Positions 27,601-39,000 of a stretch of 64,000 nt of DNA are shown piece by piece. Every line of letters begins with the position of its first letter. The stretch's first letter is position 1. A program made the translations under genes and the position numbers. The notes beneath the pieces are model-generated. The model was not told the DNA's origin. It was given only the letters and a program-made list of their open reading frames with translations, and did not search any database. The stretch is taken from positions 24,056,001-24,120,000 of the forward strand of contig NC_068569.1 in NCBI RefSeq assembly GCF_025698545.1, given 5' to 3'. The DNA comes from Gossypium raimondii. Its lineage: Eukaryota > Streptophyta > Magnoliopsida > Malvales > Malvaceae.

Positions 27601-30600
27601 ATCCAGAGGATGTTCCTCAGAACACTTGTCAGGCAGCCTACATCCAATGATAGGCTTACAGCATATTCGGGACATGATGTTGACATGATGCATAATCAAT
27701 TGTCTATGTCTTTTACTTCAAAGAGCATTTTTCGGTCCATAATGGCTGCTATGGAGGAGTTGGAACTTAACGTGCACAATGCTACTCTAAAGCCCGACCA
27801 TGCTCAGATGTACCTTTGTATCTTACAAGAGCAAGAGATAAATGATCTCATGCCTTATACCAAGTAATTAAGTCTATATTCTTATTTTTGTTCCCTTTCG
27901 CCTCCTCCACTTCTGCAAGATCGGTAAACTTCTTCTATTGCACCAGGAGAGTTGACATAGATGTTGGACAAGAAGAAGAGGCAGTAGAGACGATCTTAGA
28001 AGAACTGGCTCGGGAAATTCATGCGTTTGCCGGTGTAAGAATGCATAAATTAGGTGTTTGTCAGTGGGAGGTGAAGCTCTGGATAGCATCTTTTGGACGA
28101 GCAAATGGTGCTTGGAGAGTTGTAGTGACAAATGTGACAGGTCAGACCTGTACTGTGCATGTAAGTTTCTATCCGGTAAATGGTGGTGCTTCGAAAATTG
28201 TCCACCACACTCTAGATTAATGGTTTGAGAATTGAGAACTATATCTATTATCCGACTAGAGCTAGTCTAAACCTTAAGCTCATTGAAAATGGAGTTTAGA
28301 TGAATATAAGTAAAACAAATTAATATGGCCGTGTTATACTTTCAGATATACCGAGAACTAGAGAATACCAGCAAATACCAAGCGGTATACCATTCCCTTT
28401 CTGTAAGGGGTCCTTTGCATGGTGTACCAGTTAATGCCCACTATCAGCCTTTGGGTGTTCTTGACCGGAAACGTCTATTAGCAAGGAAAAATGGTACCAC
28501 TTATTGCTATGACTTTCCATTGGTAAGCATAGTGCTATAGCATGCAGTCCATATTGGCTACTTTGCTTGTTCTTTTCCTTTTTTATGCGCAATAACCCGT
28601 AGCAGATAAACTTTATCACTGAGAATGAAGCTACTTGCAGGCATTCCAGATGGCCTTGGAACAGTCATTTGCATCGCGATTCCCAGGTTTTAAAAAACCC
28701 AAAGATAAACTTCTTTGTAAGGTCACGGAACTTGTATTTGCTGACCAAAAAGGTTACTGGGGCACTCCTCTTATTCCAATCGAACGCCAGCCTGGCCTCA
28801 ATGATGTTGGCATGATAGCCTGGAGCATGGAAATGTCTACTCCCGAGTTTCCTTCTGGAAGAACAATTTTGATAGTAGCAAATGATGTTACCTTCAAAGC
28901 TGGTTCTTTTGGTCCAAGAGAGGATGCATTCTTTCTTGCCGTGACCGATCTTGCATGCACTAAGAAACTGCCTTTAATTTATTTGGCTGCTAACTCTGGT
29001 GCCCGTATTGGGGTAGCTGAGGAAGTCAAAGCCTGCTTTAAAGTTGGTTGGTCCGATGAATCCAGCCCTGAGAACGGTTTTCAATATGTTTACTTGACCC
29101 CTGAGGATTATGCAAGGATTGGATCATCTGTCATTGCACATGAGATGAGGCTAGCCAGTGGAAAGACCAGGTGGGTGATCGATGCTATTGTGGGTAAGGA
29201 GGATGGTTTGGGGGTCGAGAACTTATCAGGTAGTGGGGCCATTGCAAGTGCATACTCAAGGGCATACAAGGAAACCTTTACCTTAACATATGTGACTGGT
29301 AGAACTGTGGGTATAGGTGCTTATCTTGCTCGTCTTGGCATGCGATGCATACAGAGACTTGACCAGCCGATTATTTTGACTGGTTTCTCTGCATTGAATA
29401 AACTTCTTGGTCGTGAGGTTTACAGCTCCCACATGCAACTTGGTGGACCTAAAATCATGGCAACAAATGGGGTTGTACATCTCACTGTCTCGGATGACCT
29501 TGAAGGGGTATCAGCGATTTTGAACTGGCTAAGTTGCATTCCTCCTCATCTAGGTGGGCCAATACCCGTTTTAAATCCTTCTGATCCTCCAGAACGACCT
29601 GTGGAGTACTTCCCAGAAACTTCATGTGATCCTCGTGCTGCTATTTGTGGTACTTTAGATAGTAATGGGAACTGGAAGGGGGGTATTTTCGACAGGGATA
29701 GCTTTGTCGAGACACTGGAAGGATGGGCCAGAACAGTTGTGACAGGAAGGGCAAAGCTTGGAGGAATCCCTGTAGGAATAGTAGCTGTCGAGACGCAGAC
29801 AGTGATGCAGGTTATCCCTGCTGATCCGGGACAACTTGATTCACACGAGAGGGTTGTCCCTCAAGCTGGACAGGTATGGTTTCCGGATTCTGCCACAAAA
29901 ACAGCTCAAGCAATAATGGATTTCAATAGGGAAGAGCTTCCACTTTTCATCCTTGCCAATTGGAGAGGCTTTTCGGGTGGGCAAAGGGATCTTTTCGAGG
30001 GCATCCTTCAGGCTGGGTCAACCATTGTTGAGAATCTCAGTACATATGGACAACCCGTCTTTGTTTACATTCCCATGATGGGTGAGCTTCGTGGTGGGGC
30101 ATGGGTTGTTGTGGATAGTCGGATCAATTCAGACCAGATAGAAATGTATGCCGAGCGCACTGCTAAAGGTAATGTCCTTGAGCCGGAAGGAATAATCGAA
30201 ATCAAGTTTAGGAAAAAGGAACTAATAGAGTGCATGGGAAGGCTCGACCAACAGCTTATAAGTTTGAATGAAAAACTTCACGAAGCCAAGAGCAATGGAG
30301 GCCATGCCAAGGCAGAGTCTCTGCAGCAGCAAATACAATCACGTGAGAAGCAACTGTTGCCAGTGTACACGCAAATAGCCACTAAATTTGCTGAACTTCA
30401 CGACACTTCTTTGAGGATGGCTGCAAAAGGGGTAATAAAAGAAGTTGTTGACTGGGACCGTTCACGCTCATTCTTCTACAGAAGACTGCGCCGGAGAATT
30501 TCTGAGAATTCTCTAGTCAAAACTGTAAACGATGCAGCCGGTGACCAACTGTCATATAAATCTGCAATGGACTTGATCAAGAGATGGTTTTTTGATTCCA

Positions 30601-31400
30601 ATGTTGCAAAGGGCAGAGAGGATGCTTGGGTTAATGATGAAGCTTTCTTTTCATGGAAGGATGATACGAGAAACTACAACGAGAAGCTACAAGAGCTTCG
30701 TTTCCAAAAGGTATTGCTTCAGCTTACGAATATTGGCAGTTCAGCTTCGGATATGCAAGCTCTACCCCGAGGCCTTGCTGCCCTTCTAAGTAAGGTAAAC
30801 CATCTTGCTTCCCTTCTAAAATATCCCTTCTTGTTTTTATAGCATTCTTGTCTATATCAGAACTGAAAATGATTGTTTTAATCCAACGCAGATGGAGCCA
30901 TCAAGTAGGAAACAAATAGCTAACGAAATCCGTAAGGTTCTGAGTTGATTAGACGTCTTCATGAGAATAATGTCCAACAATCTTCTCACTCACTCATTTA
31001 AATTTTGGTAACTTGATGCGAGTTGATAATCAAACCATGCCTGTAGTGGAACTTCTGCAACAATTCAAGTATTTATGATGGCAATTCGGTCCAACTACGT
31101 GAAGCTTCATGAGAATTGGAGACGTTGGTGGAGTCTGCAGCAAAGTCCATAGCTTTCGTAAGCGTAAATTTAGGGGGGTCCAGGTTGATGGAGTATTAGA
31201 TTTTTAGTGGCATTAGGAAATCATCATGCATTAGCAATCTAGTTTAATGGTTTTGCTGCAGATCTCATGAAAACTTTGCTTGTACGAATAGTTTCCATAA
31301 TCTATGTTTACTCAAACTTGGCTTTGAGTATGTATCCAACGTAGGTATGTTTTATCTTTTATAAGTTTTTCCATGTATTTGTAAAGTTTGCAAAGGGTGA
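18590..31400 (+). CDS. ACC1: Homomeric acetyl-CoA carboxylase (cytosolic, ACC1 type)
   Basis: It makes malonyl-CoA from acetyl-CoA, bicarbonate and ATP in the cytosol, for fatty-acid elongation, flavonoids and other uses. Coding starts at ATG 19429, just after an acceptor at 19427, so a leader intron (donor near 18759) is likely. Coding exons (31): 19429-19797, 20163-20369, 20453-20614, 20803-20895, 20996-21091, 21234-21407, 21800-21893, 21986-22173, 22289-22339, 22422-22461, 22586-22710, 22799-22915, 22988-23062, 23140-23196, 23332-23436, 23579-23665, 23820-24011, 24084-24272, 24734-24844, 24952-25038, 25128-25304, 25551-25628, 25994-26116, 26276-26545, 26631-26959, 27182-27419, 27511-27863, 27947-28160, 28346-28522, 28641-30794, 30892-30948. 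All junctions are GT/AG and phases agree, giving 2262 residues; Arabidopsis ACC1 is about 2254. Domains in order: biotin carboxylase with ATP-grasp loop GGGGKGIRK (20590-20614), biotin carrier site EVEVMKM (Lys about 720), central region, carboxyltransferase (mainly exon 30). The N-terminus (MSEAQRRS) does not look like a plastid transit peptide. Confidence 0.97.
19083..19112 (+). repeat. GGAAGT hexanucleotide microsatellite in the ACC1 leader intron
   Basis: About five tandem GGAAGT-type units lie in the presumed 5' UTR intron. A pyrimidine-rich stretch sits upstream near 18800-18835. This is likely polymorphic in length. Confidence 0.7.
25683..25947. mobile_element. 265-bp MITE in an ACC1 intron
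   Basis: It lies within the intron between exons 25551-25628 and 25994-26116. The ends GGCTAAAATAGCAAAA and the inverted copy TATTTTAGCC give imperfect terminal inverted repeats of about 35 bp (both arms also share CCCYTGAACT). The flanks are taaaatata (25674-25682) and taaaatatt (25948-25956), an 8/9 match that suggests a Mutator-like 9-bp duplication. The splice sites remain intact, so the gene should be unaffected. Confidence 0.7.
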
Positions 31401-31420
31401 TATCACAATACCATGTCCGA
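30949..31420 (+). other. ACC1 3' UTR
   Basis: Moderately AT-rich DNA directly after the TGA at 30946-30948 with no further frame. AT-only sequence begins after about 31500. The poly(A) site was not fixed. Confidence 0.45.
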
Positions 31421-32120
31421 ATATATGTCAGACACCAGGTATTTTCAGCAAAATGACGGAATATTTGTGAATGCAAATTTATCAGGTTTTGACATTTTGT
31501 ATCACTAGTTTTAACCCACGTTAAGAATATCAGTGTTCATTTTAAATAATAAACATAATAAATATTAAAATATTTAATAACATAAAATAATTTTATGGTA
31601 AAAGAATAGCATAAAATAATTTATAAAATTTCGAATCACTCCATATTAAAATAATTTTATCTTTTTTTTAAATTATGATAAATTTAGCTCTTAACGTTCT
31701 ATTTTATTACTTTAGCCTTATTTTTGGATATTTTGGTCATCCATTTTCAAAATTTAGTCATATAATTTCTTTTAGATAAAAAATAACTAATTAAATAGTT
31801 AAAATTTTAACGACCCTAATATGGCGGCTTGCATCGTGGTCTACATGCACATCATTTCTAATGTGGATAATTTTAGAAAAATATCTATGAACATTTTTAA
31901 ATTTATTGAACTTTTACTATTTTTATTAATTTTAAAATTTTTATGAAAAATATATGGATTGTCGCACAAATTGTCATGTTAATGCCATTAAATTTTAACT
32001 TTTTCATCTAAAAGAAAGGAATTTGACTAAATTTAAAGGTCAAGGGTCAAAGTGATTAAAAAAACTGGGATAAATTGACAAAATAGGTCAATATTAGGGT
32101 TAATTTTATCATTATATCAA
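31421..32120. other. AT-rich intergenic DNA
   Basis: No gene, element end or strong repeat was recognised. Confidence 0.4.
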
Positions 32121-32257
32121 AGTAAAAAGGGCAAAATACCAAAAAAACCTTTTTTTTTTAAATTTACCGAAATGGGCCCTGTATTTTATTATTTACCAGA
32201 ATGGACCCTTTTCCCCGAAAACGCGTCCACGTCAGTGCGATGTCAGGGGACGTGTCA

Positions 32258-32372
32258 GCAAAACGCGTCCCTGAGGGCGTGCTTTGCTTACGTGGACACA
32301 AAGCGCGCTTACGAGGACGCGCTTTGTTGCCATGTAGGCAAAGCGCGCCCTCAGGGACGCGTTTTGCTACCA
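32258..32372. repeat. GC-rich hairpin
   Basis: The left arm AAAACGCGTCCCTGAGGGCG (32260 on) is the near-exact reverse complement of the right arm CGCGCCCTCAGGGACGCG (32344 on). The arms are about 30 bp around a loop of some 45 bp that carries further ACGCGCTTTG words. The GC content is far above the surroundings. Confidence 0.75.
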
Positions 32373-32414
32373 CGTAGCGCGCCCCTGGGGACATGTTTTT
32401 GTCGTTTCTTCCAC

Positions 32415-32520
32415 GTTAGGTTTTGGGTTTTTAGGGTTAGGGTTTAAGGTTTTTAGGATTTTTAGGGCTTTGGAGAAAAAATTAAACAAATAAGGGATTA
32501 AGGTTTAGGGTTTCTTAATT
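32415..32520 (+). repeat. Degenerate telomere-like (TTTAGGG) tract
   Basis: Several GGTTTAGGG/TTTTTAGGGTT words are mixed with variants. It is too degenerate to be recent telomeric DNA, but it is clearly biased to the plant telomere heptamer. Confidence 0.5.
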
Positions 32521-32590
32521 AAATTAATTATAATTTTATCAAAATTATATTAGGTTTCGTGTTTATGAGTTTTTAAGATAAAATCAAAGC

Positions 32591-32968
32591 AGGATGCTTT
32601 ATCAGAAGAATTTCTGAAATCGCGCCCACATGGATGCGCTTTTGCTACAGTAGGTCCTGAAAAAATAATTTTGAGTTGACGTTTCTGAGAAAATAGTATA
32701 AAAAAACGCTTCAGGTAGGATGCTTTATCAGAAGAATTTCTGAAATCGCGCCCACGTGGACACGCTTTTGCTACAGTAGGTCCTGAAAAAATAATTTTGA
32801 GTTGACGTTTCTGAGCAAATAGTATAAAAAAATGCTTCAAGCAGGATGCTTTATCAGAAGAATTTCTGAAATCGCGCCCACGTGGACGCGCTTTTGCTAC
32901 AGTTGGTCCTGAAAAAATAATTTCGAGTTGACGTTTCTGAGCAAATAGTATAAAAAACGCTTCAATCG
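32591..32968 (-). repeat. Three-unit 126-bp tandem repeat (42-codon period)
   Basis: Units start at 32591, 32717 and 32843, each opening AGGATGCTTTATCAG, an exact 126-bp spacing. The copies differ at only a few positions. Because 126 is divisible by three, a minus-strand frame stays open through two units and gives a repeated 42-residue peptide containing IIFSGPTVAKA. The units share the GCGCCCACGTGG word with the neighbouring hairpin. Confidence 0.9.
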
Positions 32969-33009
32969 ACTAGCTCATGATGGAAATATCAATTTTATTT
33001 AATACTTAC

Positions 33010-33715
33010 ATGTGCTTCCGACTGTTGGTCTAATAAAAGCCTTATATCTTCAAGAGAGGTAGGTAATCGAGCATAACTTGCCGGACGGTTCCACCTAATT
33101 AAACAAATTTTTAGCATACTATTATTTTTAAAAATCTACATAATAATTGTAAAAAATCTAATATAAAATTTACCTCGTTATGAGTGAGAATGTATATGGG
33201 TGATCCACTCGAGGACGTAGAAACGGAAAGCGAAACTGTGCCCATGACTGCAGTAGTGACAGGAAACTTCTGATTTTCGCTTTACTCGGTCGCGTCGCCC
33301 CGCACATCTCCCGATATAATGTTGCCAAGACGGCAGACCCCCAACTCAATTCACCAGCTGCTTTAAAATCAACGAGTTTCAGCAGCTATCTTAGATGTAT
33401 GAGGTTCCGTGACAAGTTCGGCATCAAATAATCTCCAATTATCTGAAGAATGTATGCCCGAGCATATCGAATTCTTTCTACTTCGGTTGAATCATCATCC
33501 CCAATTACAACCCAAACCGAAGCCCAAATGCACCGGCCCAATTTCCCTAAAAAATATCTGCCTAGGGTTTCAGAGACTGAAACCCTAGGTGCCGCCTCCC
33601 CCTTAGCCTTTTGACTCTTGGCCTTCTGCCAGTCGCCGCCACCGTCGTCGGATGTCCCATCCGCGCCGCCCACGGTCACGTTGACCATGCCACTTGCGCC
33701 GCCGGTCATCTGCAA
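33010..33715 (-). pseudogene. Plant mobile domain (PMD, MAIN-like) pseudogene
   Basis: The minus-strand frame from 33715 reaches the PMD core (RIRYARAYILQIIGDYLMPN) and then a TAG at 33388-33386, where the family has a tryptophan codon (TGG). Past the stop the frame continues with typical PMD sequence (LVDFKAAGELSWGSAVLA, then FRFPFLRPRVDHPYTF) to a donor at 33174. It resumes at 33094 (WNRPASYARLPTSLEDIR) and ends at another donor at 33010. PMD proteins (MAIN/MAIL family, also annotated aminotransferase-like) spread within transposons. The Gly/Asp-rich start (GGASGMVNVTVGGADG) is atypical and may come from adjacent element sequence. The next expected exon is missing and is replaced by the 126-bp repeats. 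Confidence 0.75.
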
Positions 33716-34779
33716 AGAAAAAACAACACAAGCAGTAGCAGAAATTGGCTATAAAAGCCAACAAAAAATGTAATTTTTTTTCTTCTAGCTATTTTTGTAA
33801 CACAAAACAGACATTAGCAAAGAAATATAAAAACAAAAAAGATTCAAGGTGATTTTTTTCTTTTCTTTTCAGTTTTGTGGATCCGTTTTTCTGCTCTTTT
33901 TTTCTTTTCGTTTTACATACATGTAAATAAAAGAGGAGAATAAAAAGGAAAAGGAAAAAGGGACTTACTGAGCCGGCCGCGACCTCGCCGTCGGAGGGCT
34001 TCTTCTCCGTGTCCGATTCAGGCCTAAGGGAGATTGAAGCCCTCTTTTCTTTGGTCTAGCGAGTCGAGAGAGCATAGCTCTCAAGGATGACTTTTAACGA
34101 AGGCTAAAAAGCCTGTTCTGCGTGACGCCGGCCTTGGGTCACGGCGACGGAGCGGCGGTGGCCGGAGGGTTGAGAGAAAGAGTAAAGTCTTTGAAGTTTT
34201 TTTTTTAAAAGATGGTGGCTAAAATGAGGGTTATCAGAAAATTTGGGTTTAAATAACCCTATAAAACAGCGTCGTTTTGCACTCAAGGGTCAGGTGCCAA
34301 AACGACATCGTTTTGGCCCTGACCCACGCAGTGACCCGACCCAGGGGGAGGATCCGCGTGTTTTCTTTAAATGGGATATTTCGCGCGCAGTCCCTCCGAC
34401 TTTGCAGCGCGTTACAATTTGACCCTTTTTCATTATTTTCTTTTATTTTAATTTAGCCACGATGTTTTATTTTTGTTTCAATTTGGTCCACTGAAGCGCT
34501 GCGTTTTGGGACTTTGGTTTGTTTACCATTTTGGTGCCCCCTTTTAGGCGCGTATCACAATTTAGTCTTTTTCGTTTTTTTATTATTTCAAATTCGCCCA
34601 GTTTTTTTGTTTTTACTGCTATTTAGTCTTTTTTAGCAATTTTATTATTATTACTATTATATTAATATATTAATTAGTTTTATATTATTTTCTAACTTTA
34701 TTTTTATTCTATATAAATACATATATGCATTATGCATGTACATATTTTTTATAATAACTTATTTTTACATACATACAAA

Positions 34780-34940
34780 CGTATATATATATATATATAT
34801 AAATATTTTTATTTCTATAATTTTATACATATATATATTTGCACATCTATATACATCTATACGCATTTTTATAAATACATGTATATAAAACATGCTTTTG
34901 TACACCTTTTATATATATATATATATTTACATATATCCTT
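34780..34940. repeat. (TA)n microsatellites
   Basis: Long TATATA runs near 34783-34803 and 34909-34926, separated by ATACAT-rich sequence. The nominal frames over this tract (Tyr/Ile/His-rich) are low-complexity artefacts. Confidence 0.8.
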
Positions 34941-35249
34941 GTTGTATTGTTTTTATATTTTATAATTTCCACATACATATATATGTACATATTTATGTTT
35001 TTTTTTATTACTTTGTTCACGTTTATTTTGATTATTTATTCACGTTTTCATTATTATTATTTCTAACTTGTTCATATGTTGTTATTTTATGTGTTATTAA
35101 TTTGTCCTCTTTATCCATTCATTTTTATTGTTGTTACTTGTGTTATTTTGCTTACATCATCATCATTTCATTACACCAATTTTTTATTTAGATTTCAATT
35201 TTTTTTTTTAAATATAAGTAATACTCGGTATTTGGGATCTTTGAGAGAA

Positions 35250-35690
35250 TCGAGCCCTAACGTATTGGGTTCCGATTCTTTTCGTTGAATCTAAAAATCG
35301 AGATTACTTTTTTTTTAAATGATAAAAGACTCATTATCGGGAATCCAATACGTTGTGTCCTAACGCATTGGATATGACACGTTGTTTTCCCGAGATGAAG
35401 ATTTTTCTTAAAAAATTAATAAAGGTATTATTTTGCATTTAGATTTGAGAAAGTCGTGCCCTAACTTACTGGGTTTCGATTTTCACAATAAATCTAAATA
35501 TGTGAATCTTTTCAAACTCAAGTTTTAGACGATCTCGAGAATTAAAAAAGATCGTGTCCTAACTTACTGGTCGTGATCTCTTTTTAAATCCGAGATTGCT
35601 AAAATATCTTTTAAATAAGCTTTTTTTTACGTATCGAGAATTCGAGACATTGTGTCCTAACTTACTGGATATGATTCTTTTTCTCGATTA
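35250..35690 (+). repeat. Five degenerate ~100-bp units with a CCTAAC(T/G)(T/C)A(C/T)TGG core
   Basis: Core copies at about 35255, 35359, 35459, 35558 and 35656. Each is followed by a GRTWYGATTCT-like or reverse-related stretch and preceded by a TTYGAGA-type block. The even spacing indicates tandem origin inside the LTR-like region. Confidence 0.65.
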
Positions 35691-36056
35691 ACGTGAAATA
35701 TGCTTCTTCTTTTTTCCCAAAAATTTGCATTTTAATACAAGGATCGTGTTTTTAAAATTCTTCAAAGTTTTCAATTTTCGACATTAAGAGATTAACTAAT
35801 CAACTAGGTACCAATTTTGGGCGTTACGAGGGTGCTAATCATTCCTCGTACGTAACCGACTCCCGAACTCATTTTTCTGAATTTCGTGGACCAAACTCGT
35901 TATTTTAATAAAACTAAATCGTTTATTAAAAGCAACCACTTTTCAAGGTGACCCGATCACACCTCATCAAAAAGGATCGGTGGCGACTCCCGTTTTCATT
36001 TTCATTTTTCAAAACCCAAGTCGACCCCGTTTTTCCTCAAAAAAATGGTGTCAACA

Positions 36057-39000
36057 TAGGGCTTTAAGCTCTAACATATCATCTAATAGTTCTTTGCTAA
36101 CCATTTTCACATGATGCATAAAACATAGGCCATCAAAATTTTAAAAAGTTCTTATACCCACGTTCTTTTAATAACAAGCAATCATGCTTAATACTATTCA
36201 AATTATCATTGAAAAAAATTGAACAATCACTCATGACTAAAGTGTATCTTTGATCGCTTCAAGAGTTTTCGCTTTTTTTATTTTTATTTATGGACCCTTA
36301 TCCTCTTTAATTCTTTTTTGAGTTTTCCATAACTATCTTTTCCCCTTAATTCCAAGGTTATTATATCTATTTTCATTCTCCAAAAAATTGGTCATAACTA
36401 CATTAATTACATGAGCTCAAGGAATATGTGTCCACATTAATTGAAGAAGTTCATGAATTATTATGGTCCAATATCGGTGTTCTAAGCTTCCTTCATCTTC
36501 AATGTTGATCGTTTCATCCTCAATGTTTAATGAGAGAATATCATGATTTTGCAATCCAATGTCCAAGGATTAGCTTTGAAAAAAATTATGTATATACCTT
36601 AAACACTAAACTCTAGTTTTAAGATTAAGTTTATTAATGATTAACTGATCATCACAATTTGCTAATTATCAAATGAGTTTTCTTATCCTCTATGTTTTTG
36701 CACAAAATTATCCTATAATTTGAATATCTAAATTAGTAAAAGATTCATCTGCGTATTTCACACTTTTGTTAATCAGTTATTGCACCTCTCTCATTTGGTT
36801 GCTCTTTTCTTTTCTTTTTTTTCCCTTCAACTAAAATGCATATTCAATCTCTTCAAAAAAAATTTCGCTGTCTTTATTTTTACTTATAAACCTTTATCCT
36901 CTTTAATTCTTTCTTGAGTTTTACCATCATTACCTGTTCCATTAGTTCCAAGATTATTATATCTATTTTCGTTCTCAAAAAACTTGGTCATAACCACATT
37001 AATAACATCTGCTCAAGGATTTTGTGCCCATATTAATTGAAGAAGCCTATGAACTACTTTTGTCCAATGTTGGTGTACTAAGCTTCCTTTATATCAGCTT
37101 GTCATTTCACTTTCTATTGTAATTTCCTGATAACTTCTTCCACATAGACACTCAACATCTACCTTTTATCAATACATACATGATTATGCTTGATACTATG
37201 CTTCTTTTTTTCTTTCTTATATTCAACATAAAAATCTCAAAACCAATTCATTAAATGCGCACATCTTCTTTTTTATTATTTCCACAACTTATAGAAACAT
37301 GTTCCTTTTTTCCTAGTTTTTTTTATCAACAAAGACACTTGATTTAACATCGGATGGTATTGGAGGTATGGATTGTTAGAATAATTTTCTAGATAAAAAT
37401 ATTTAACCGATGCCAATACTTCTTTGTATTAAAAAATAGGGAACTTAATGCAATCACAATTGAATATCAAAATCTCTTTAATATGACTTTATTGACTAGT
37501 TAAAATCTGCATAGTTATTTTATCGTAATCATAATTTTCTATGAGTGATTATTTCACTAATACTATCTCTTCTCACATATCAACTGTGTTTCATATAGTC
37601 CAAATGTGTTGATGATTCCACCTCTTCAAACCACCTCGATTTCCAATCCAATCCTCTCTTAAGAAACATTTTTTAACCCCATCCACTTGAAACTCGAGAA
37701 GAAATTGCATATATGATATTATTCAATATTTAGACAAAAAGTACAATTAAAAATATTAATTAGAAGAATTTCACATTAATACAAAATTTAATGAAATAAT
37801 AACACCAATAAAATTATTTAATATTTTAATTTAATAAAATAAAATTATTTACGATTCTAATATTTAATTTTAAAAGTTATTTTATATAAATTTTAAAATT
37901 ATTAAGTCCAAAAATTTTGAAGTAAAAAATCTAATTAAATCATTTACATTGAAAAGGGAAAGTATAATTAAAATAATAAATAAACAATTTCACATTAATA
38001 ATATTTTTAATAAAATAATACAACCAATAAAATTAATTGATATTTTAATTTATTAAAATATAATTAATTAAATTTTGAATATTTAAAATTATTAATAGCA
38101 TAATTATGGTTTAGATACTTAATTATAAAAGTATCAAGGGCAAATATGTCGTTTACTATTTGCAATTTTCGAGTTGGTACTTTTATATATAGTAGATAGA
38201 TAGATAGAAAATATAAGTTTGACAAATAAGGGTGAATGTCCTTTATTATAGGGATTGAATTAAATTAGTCTTTCTATTATTAAGTGAATCGATATAGTTT
38301 TGTACCATTAAAAGGAATAAAAGGTTCAAATTTTAGCAGAGTTAATATTTATTATTTAAAAAAATCATTTATTGCTAATATTTTTAAGTGTTTTATGATT
38401 CTACAAATGAAATATTTGGGACAAAGATTTTTATTCCCGGATAGGCTCAATTTTGAATTAAATAAATTTTAAAATATTTTTATTTAAATTTAATTATAAA
38501 AATATATAAATATTAATGTAAAATTATCTATTTTATTATTTTATTGTTTTTAAAGAGTGAAATGAGTTTTTTCTGGGCAAGCTAACTCAGGCTTGGAAAT
38601 TTCTTAAAATCAACCATCGGCCTAGCCCAATCAATAAGCACCTCAATGACTTATATCCGTGTACTATTTTTGTATATCCTACATGTTCTGTTATTGCACT
38701 TCGGTGCACCTGTGTACTATTTTCGTATATCTTACATGTTCTGTTAAGTCTACTTTGGGCCTCTGTTGAATAATAAAAGACAAAAATAAAGCTATGAATA
38801 ATTTGATAAGATTATGTGTTAGTGATGAAATGATAATGAAAGAAAGTATAATAATTGAGTTATTGTATGGAGATACTAATACTAAATTATTGTTTTATAC
38901 TTATTTGTTACAATGCTATTAAACTATGTTTTCATTTATTTAATAAAAGGTACTTTTAATTTTTATTGTACTTACCAAGCTTTGACAAGTTTATCGCGTT

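Larger units (their letters stand above)
32120..33010. mobile_element. Terminal part of a PMD-associated (Mutator-like) element
   Basis: It begins near AAAGGGCAAAATACC (about 32125), followed by an A-run and a GC-rich zone with repeated CGCGTCC/GGACGCG words. Similar opening sequence occurs in the foldback at 62091. This zone abuts the PMD pseudogene, which reads toward it on the minus strand. A matching inverted end on the right was not found, so the element is incomplete or rearranged. The classification as Mutator-like rests on family resemblance only. Confidence 0.4.
33720..36056 (+). mobile_element. LTR-retrotransposon terminal region, probable solo or truncated LTR
   Basis: From about 34370 the DNA resembles the untranslated LTR of cotton Ty3/gypsy-like elements: GC-rich words in a T-rich ground, then five degenerate units of about 100 bp, then a conserved end GGTGTCAACA at 36047-36056. 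No primer-binding site or gag-pol frame follows, so this would be a 3' or solo LTR. The upstream border and a target duplication could not be fixed. The assignment relies on remembered family similarity. Confidence 0.4.

Noticed and set aside
34732..35191. Two Tyr/Ile-rich frames
   Set aside because: Translations of TATA and T-rich microsatellites, not genes.
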